Positions 60,590 through 64,000 of a stretch of DNA of 64,000 nt are shown here, piece after piece. The translations under genes and the position numbers were made by a program. The stretch covers positions 1,364,001 through 1,428,000 of the forward strand of contig CP144143.1 of assembly GCA_028485475.2 (NCBI GenBank). Reading direction: 5' to 3'. The notes under the pieces were generated by a model, which ran no database searches, had not been told where the DNA came from, and worked only from the letters and a program-made list of their open reading frames with translations. Numbering within the stretch: the first letter of the stretch is position 1; each line of letters starts with the position of its first letter. Source of the stretch: Chitinophagaceae bacterium C216 (GTDB lineage: Bacteria > Bacteroidota > Bacteroidia > Chitinophagales > Chitinophagaceae).

Positions 60590-61447
60590 TTAACCTAAGT
60601 AGGCTTTTAGAGCGCTACTATATCTCGCCTTCTGAAGGCGTTTAATCGCACGTTCTTTTATCTGACGAATGCGTTCTTTCGTTAAGTCGTATTTCTGACC
60701 GATTTGTTCAATGGTTACACCGTTTTCACCATCAAGACCAAAATAGGCATTTACAATTTCAGCTTCACGTGGAGAGAGAGATTTCAGCACGCGACGGATT
60801 TCGTTGCGCAGTGAATCTTTCATCACATCTTCGTCGGTATTAGAACCTCCTTCCAGCAGATCTCCCATAGCCACATCTTCCGCTTCATGTACCGGAGCGT
60901 CTAGTGAAGTGTGACGGGTGTTGCTTTGGAAGATGTTATTGATTTCGGTTTCACTCATCTCCAGCAGTTCCGAAAGCTCTTCGGTAGAAGGTTCTCTTTC
61001 ATGCTCTTGCTCAAATGCCATGTAGGCCTTGTTGGCTTTGTTGTAAGTGCCAATTTTGTTCTGTGGTAAGCGTACCAGACGTCCTTGTTCGGCCAAAGCT
61101 TGTAAGATGCTCTGACGAATCCACCATACGGCATAAGAAATAAACTTAAACCCTTTGGTTTCATCAAAACGTTGGGCTGCTTTAATCAAACCAAGGTTGC
61201 CCTCATTGATGAGGTCGCTAAGCGACAATCCTTGGTGCTGATATTGTTTTGCCACAGAAACCACGAAACGAAGGTTGGCCTGAACGAGCTTGTCTAAAGC
61301 ACGTTGATCACCCATTTTGATACGCTGGGCGAGTACGGTCTCTTCTTCGGGTGTAATCATTGAAATTTTAGAGATCTCTTGCAGGTATTTTTCCACTGCC
61401 TGTGAGTCTCTGTTAGTAATCTGTGTAGCAATTTTTAGCTGACGCAT
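60590..61447 (-). CDS. rpoD: Primary RNA polymerase sigma factor
   Basis: A 285-residue sigma factor of the short Bacteroidota type, lacking region 1.1. It has region 1.2 (DSQAVEKYLQEISKISMI), region 2 with NLGLIKAAQRFDETKGFKFISYAVWWIRQSILQAL including the -10-type recognition segment, region 3 and region 4.2 near the end (ERIRQIKERAIKRLQKARY). It recognises the -33/-7 promoters seen across this window. Promoter at 61515-61545; terminator at 60549-60575. Confidence 0.97.
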   Translation of the reverse strand: MRQLKIATQITNRDSQAVEKYLQEISKISMITPEEETVLAQRIKMGDQRALDKLVQANLRFVVSVAKQYQHQGLSLSDLINEGNLGLIKAAQRFDETKGFKFISYAVWWIRQSILQALAEQGRLVRLPQNKIGTYNKANKAYMAFEQEHEREPSTEELSELLEMSETEINNIFQSNTRHTSLDAPVHEAEDVAMGDLLEGGSNTDEDVMKDSLRNEIRRVLKSLSPREAEIVNAYFGLDGENGVTIEQIGQKYDLTKERIRQIKERAIKRLQKARYSSALKAYLG

Positions 61448-61514
61448 ATTGTTTATATATAACCTTTTGGTAAACTAAAGTGAAAGATTCCGCCCCAATT
61501 TAAATAATAGCCTG

Positions 61515-61545
61515 CAAAGGTACGCATAAAATGGAAGAAATTCAA
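61515..61545 (-). promoter_or_regulatory. Promoter of the sigma factor gene
   Basis: The minus strand has TACCTTTG (61522-61515), an exact -7 box, and TTG (61545-61543) 20 bases upstream, the spacing expected for the -33/-7 pair. The expected start is near 61508, giving a leader of about 60 bases. Confidence 0.6.
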
Positions 61546-61611
61546 TAGTAATATACTAAAGTCTCCCACAAAACTGGGCATTAAGTTAATAAATTTATAT
61601 TATAAACGTAA

Positions 61612-62898
61612 TTAGCTGGTCCTTGGTTGCATGTTTTTGTGGTTTATTTTGGAATAAATGATTAAAACAATACCTCCTAACATCAGGCAGAATGAAATAA
61701 GCTGAGCCTGAGTCATTTCCATTCCTAGGAAATGCATTTTTACATTTACCCGTATGCGCTCAATGAAAAATCTTTCTAATCCATTAAATAGAAGATAGAT
61801 GCCGAATAGCATTCCCGGTATGTGGATGCGTTTCCTTAACATCCACAATATTCCAAATAGGATAAAGGAAATAATGACCTCGTACATCGGTGTAGGGAAA
61901 ACTGGTACTGGTAAATGGGTGCAATATTGTAAATCGCTACAGTTTGCTAGCGGTACGCCTGCTTCATTTACGTTATGAGGGTAGTCGTAAGCGAAGAACC
62001 AATCAGGCAAAAAGCTTAAAATTTTTGGTTTTACAAAGGATGCGTGAGCAGAGCCGTGCCGGGCGAAATACTCGGCATGGGTGGTAAGAGCCGCTTCAAA
62101 ATCACCCGAAGTTGCCGGAAATACGCCTCCTGCAGGCGTGGTTTTATAAGCGCTATTGTAGATGCCCCAGTCGCCATCGCCGGCTACTTGACAGCCAATT
62201 CGGCCTATGGCATAGGCTAGCATCATTACCGGTCCCATTACATCTACAAAGTGAACAAAGGGTATTTTATGCTTGCGTGTGTACAGCCATAGAGCAACGC
62301 CGGCACAAATTAATCCTCCATAAAACGTCAGTCCTGCAGCGGAAAAGATCGAAGAAGGATCTTGAATAAAGGTATCCCAGTTTTCAAAAGCGTCGAAAAG
62401 TTTGGCACCCACTAGCCCGAAAACCAATGCAATCATGGTCATCTCGCCTACGCGATCGTGTGGCCATACGCGGATAGCGCGTTTTTCGGGTTGTGGCAGT
62501 TTTTGTTTATTGCGCTCTTTCCATTTCAGAAAAGCAAACAGTGCCCCCAGTGCAATACCGGTAAACCAGTTGCCGCTTGATGAGAAGATATATTCCTGGG
62601 TATTGGTCTTTAGGCTTTCGTCAACAAACGGTAAGGCCAGAATTTTATAACCTAATACAAATCCTAAAATAAAATTGGTAAGCAATTCGCCCCAGCTGGC
62701 GGGTTTACCTACAACAATGGTTTCCTCAGTTGGAAACATTACCCCCTCTCTCCCTTTGCGCCGAAGTTCGCGGGTTAAAACAATTGAGCTGATAATGAAA
62801 GAAACTGCAACAAAAAAACCGAAAGTGTTCAGGAAATGTAAGAATTTCCATTCTACGCCAAACCAATCGCGAAAGAGGTAGTATAAATTAGGATACAT
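61612..62898 (-). CDS. lgt: Prolipoprotein diacylglyceryl transferase
   Basis: Transfers diacylglycerol to the cysteine of prolipoproteins, the first step of lipoprotein maturation. The family core is visible as GRIGCQVAGDGDWGIYN, corresponding to the RIGNFxN-type motif with the conserved arginine, near residue 230, and ERFFIERIRVN (second arginine). The protein is 428 residues, against about 270-300 in E. coli; the extra length comes from an N-terminal helix pair and a loop of about 70 residues after the GDGDW motif, seen in Bacteroidota members. The product is an inner membrane protein with about seven helices. It stands alone. Confidence 0.93.
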   Translation of the reverse strand: MYPNLYYLFRDWFGVEWKFLHFLNTFGFFVAVSFIISSIVLTRELRRKGREGVMFPTEETIVVGKPASWGELLTNFILGFVLGYKILALPFVDESLKTNTQEYIFSSSGNWFTGIALGALFAFLKWKERNKQKLPQPEKRAIRVWPHDRVGEMTMIALVFGLVGAKLFDAFENWDTFIQDPSSIFSAAGLTFYGGLICAGVALWLYTRKHKIPFVHFVDVMGPVMMLAYAIGRIGCQVAGDGDWGIYNSAYKTTPAGGVFPATSGDFEAALTTHAEYFARHGSAHASFVKPKILSFLPDWFFAYDYPHNVNEAGVPLANCSDLQYCTHLPVPVFPTPMYEVIISFILFGILWMLRKRIHIPGMLFGIYLLFNGLERFFIERIRVNVKMHFLGMEMTQAQLISFCLMLGGIVLIIYSKINHKNMQPRTS

Positions 62899-62981
62899 GC
62901 AGTAGGTGATTTTTGTTTTATTAGCGGCAATATTACAACAAACTAGGTTGAAATATCAGCGTTAATAAATTATATACAGCA

Positions 62982-63010
62982 AAGATGCGTAGCATTATGC
63001 TACGCATCTT
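62982..63010 (-). terminator. Terminator of the bacilliredoxin gene
   Basis: AAGATGCGTAGC (62982-62993) pairs with GCTACGCATCTT (62999-63010) around ATTAT. On the minus strand it runs into TTTGCTG, a weak T-tract, 28 bases after the end of the bacilliredoxin gene. The plus strand has no T-tract. Confidence 0.6.
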
Positions 63011-63037
63011 CCGTAATAAAGATATAAAAAAATCGTT

Positions 63038-63454
63038 TTAAGCGCAATATTCATCGAAGGCAGCTATGAGATTTTCAGCTATCATCTGCGCCGAGCGTCC
63101 TTCGATCATATGTCTTTCGATGAAATGTACCAATTTGCCATCCTTAAACAAAGCAATGGATGGAGAAGAGGGTGGGTAGGGCAGTAAATGTTCACGAATT
63201 TTTTTTACCGCATCAATATCGTATCCTGCAAAACAGGTTGTGAGATGGTCGGGTTTTTTAGTGGCATTCGCAATAGCCATCAGCACTCCCGGACGCGCAG
63301 TTCCTGCAGAACATCCACATACAGAATTGATTACAACAAGGTTGGTTCCTCCTTTGGCCAGGCTGGCCTCCACATCTTCCGGAGTGAGCAATTCTACGAA
63401 CCCGTTATCGGTGAGCTCCTCCTTCATGGGTTGAACTATTTCAGTGGGATACAT
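63038..63454 (-). CDS. BrxA/BrxB family bacilliredoxin
   Basis: A 138-residue thioredoxin-fold protein of the YphP/YqiW family that removes bacillithiol mixed disulfides in Firmicutes; related proteins occur in Bacteroidota. The active site is the unusual CGC in NSVCGCSAGTARPGVL (about residues 48-56), and the pattern PPSSPSIALFKDGKLVHF follows. It starts at the ATG at 63454, behind an exact -7 box at 63492-63499. No bacillithiol synthesis gene is visible in the window, so its thiol partner is not decided. Confidence 0.93.
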   Translation of the reverse strand: MYPTEIVQPMKEELTDNGFVELLTPEDVEASLAKGGTNLVVINSVCGCSAGTARPGVLMAIANATKKPDHLTTCFAGYDIDAVKKIREHLLPYPPSSPSIALFKDGKLVHFIERHMIEGRSAQMIAENLIAAFDEYCA

Positions 63455-63491
63455 ACTTCTATACTGTTTTAAGATTTAAATACATTCAACG

Positions 63492-63499
63492 CAAATTTA
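63492..63499 (-). promoter_or_regulatory. -7 box of the bacilliredoxin gene (TAAATTTG)
   Basis: The minus strand reads TAAATTTG, an exact TAnnTTTG match, about 38 bases before the ATG. No -33 box is clear. Confidence 0.45.
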
Positions 63500-63618
63500 G
63501 AGAAATTGTTTAGTGTAAGCCTGTAAACCTTCTCTCTTATTCGTCGAATTTATCCCCTTCCAGCATGATATATGCTTGAGCGACAAATTTACGATTAGGA
63601 ATAAGGTTTTATGACGGA

Positions 63619-63648
63619 TTGTCATTTTACAAAGGTTGAAAATGACAA
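63619..63648. promoter_or_regulatory. Inverted repeat upstream of the Hsp20 gene
   Basis: TTGTCATTTT (63619-63628) and AAAATGACAA (63639-63648) form a perfect 10-bp inverted repeat with a 10-base spacer. A further TGTC at 63651-63654 makes a second, overlapping palindrome, GACAAAATGTC. It is about 100 bases upstream of the Hsp20 start and could be an operator of a stress regulator; it does not match CIRCE. Confidence 0.4.
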
Positions 63649-63734
63649 AATGTCTCTATAAATGATATTGGTTCATAGTTTGAATAGAGATAGGCGAAAT
63701 CGATTATTGAATAATATTCCAAAAAACAATAAAA

Positions 63735-63740
63735 AGGAGG
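63735..63740 (+). promoter_or_regulatory. Strong ribosome binding site of the Hsp20 gene
   Basis: AGGAGG lies nine bases before the ATG at 63750, which is a better Shine-Dalgarno than almost all other genes in the window have. Confidence 0.6.
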
Positions 63741-63749
63741 ATTGACACT

Positions 63750-64000
63750 ATGAACTTAATAAAATTCAACAGCATTCCTTTTGAAAGAACTTTCAACAGT
63801 CTGGTAGATGATTTCTTTACCGAAATCCCTAGCTTATTTAAAACTGATTTACTGGTGCCGGATAAAAAAGGTTTTGCCCCAGTAAACATTACTGAAAACG
63901 AAAAAAACTATCAGATTGAGGTAGTGGCTCCAGGCTACGATAAGGCCGATTTTAAAATTACTGTAGATGGTAATTTACTTACTATCTCAGCCGAAAAGAA
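63750..64000 (+). CDS. Hsp20/alpha-crystallin small heat shock protein, 5' part
   Basis: The first 83 residues of a small heat shock protein that holds unfolded proteins in solution. The N-terminal MNLIKFNS and FERTFNSLVDDFFTEIP are followed by the alpha-crystallin domain, with PVNITENEKNYQIEVVAPGYDKADFKI and then VDGNLLTISAEK. The rest lies beyond the window edge. The good ribosome binding site and the inverted repeat upstream suit a gene that must be made fast under stress. Confidence 0.9.
   Translation, partial: MNLIKFNSIPFERTFNSLVDDFFTEIPSLFKTDLLVPDKKGFAPVNITENEKNYQIEVVAPGYDKADFKITVDGNLLTISAEK

Noticed and set aside
1-64000. tRNA, rRNA, CRISPR array, insertion sequence or prophage.
   Set aside because: No cloverleaf, rRNA core sequence, regular spacer-repeat array, transposase or phage structural gene was seen on either strand.

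Overview
The window is a stretch of ordinary, gene-dense chromosome from a member of the Bacteroidota, most likely Chitinophagaceae or a close relative (inference, no database search was possible). The pointers are the TAnnTTTG-type -7 promoter boxes, generally weak Shine-Dalgarno sequences, a short primary sigma factor of 285 residues, a fused CcoN-CcoO oxidase subunit with a mono-haem CcoP, a DUF6600 protein, a double-domain ABC ATPase, and a TamA/TamB-like envelope pair. I saw no rRNA, tRNA, CRISPR array, insertion sequence or prophage.

Layout. 1-12 kb: the end of a radical SAM protein, a YkuK-like RNase H-fold protein, a DUF1015 protein, PEP carboxylase, queA with a long folded leader, apbE with a second folded leader, an ABC ATPase with a small lipoprotein, AMP nucleosidase, an HsdR_N-like nuclease-fold protein and 3-hydroxybutyryl-CoA dehydrogenase. 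12-20 kb: a barnase/barstar pair, a TolC - membrane fusion protein - VOC protein operon, an NlpC/P60 lipoprotein and a Tat-exported phospholipase C. 20-35 kb: dnaE with a thioredoxin-fold gene and a GNAT acetyltransferase, mqo, an ABC-F protein, a PAP2-barrel fusion, an SDR, an M1 peptidase, a rhomboid protease, a DnaJ-domain protein and a DUF6600 protein. 35-38.5 kb: uxuA and a dicarboxylate symporter.

38.5-47.4 kb is the best integrated block: the complete cbb3 oxidase locus, ccoI upstream of ccoS-ccoNO-ccoQ-ccoP-ccoG-ccoH and a SafE-like membrane protein, all on the minus strand. Two of the genes, ccoQ and ccoS, are very small. Two FNR/CRP-like palindromes, one upstream of ccoI and one upstream of ccoS, sit at exactly the same distance (58.5 nt) from a near-consensus -7 box, which suggests one oxygen- or NO-responsive regulator drives both transcripts.

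47.4-64 kb: a BrkB-family membrane protein, a TamA-like barrel and TamB (outer-membrane biogenesis), two small unknown proteins, an exonuclease-ligase DNA repair pair, an RmlD-like reductase, the primary sigma factor, lgt, a bacilliredoxin and the start of an Hsp20 gene preceded by an inverted repeat. The least explained material is the queA leader (minus strand, about 6117-6250), the apbE leader (plus strand, about 6411-6594) and the two small genes at 56.0-56.8 kb.
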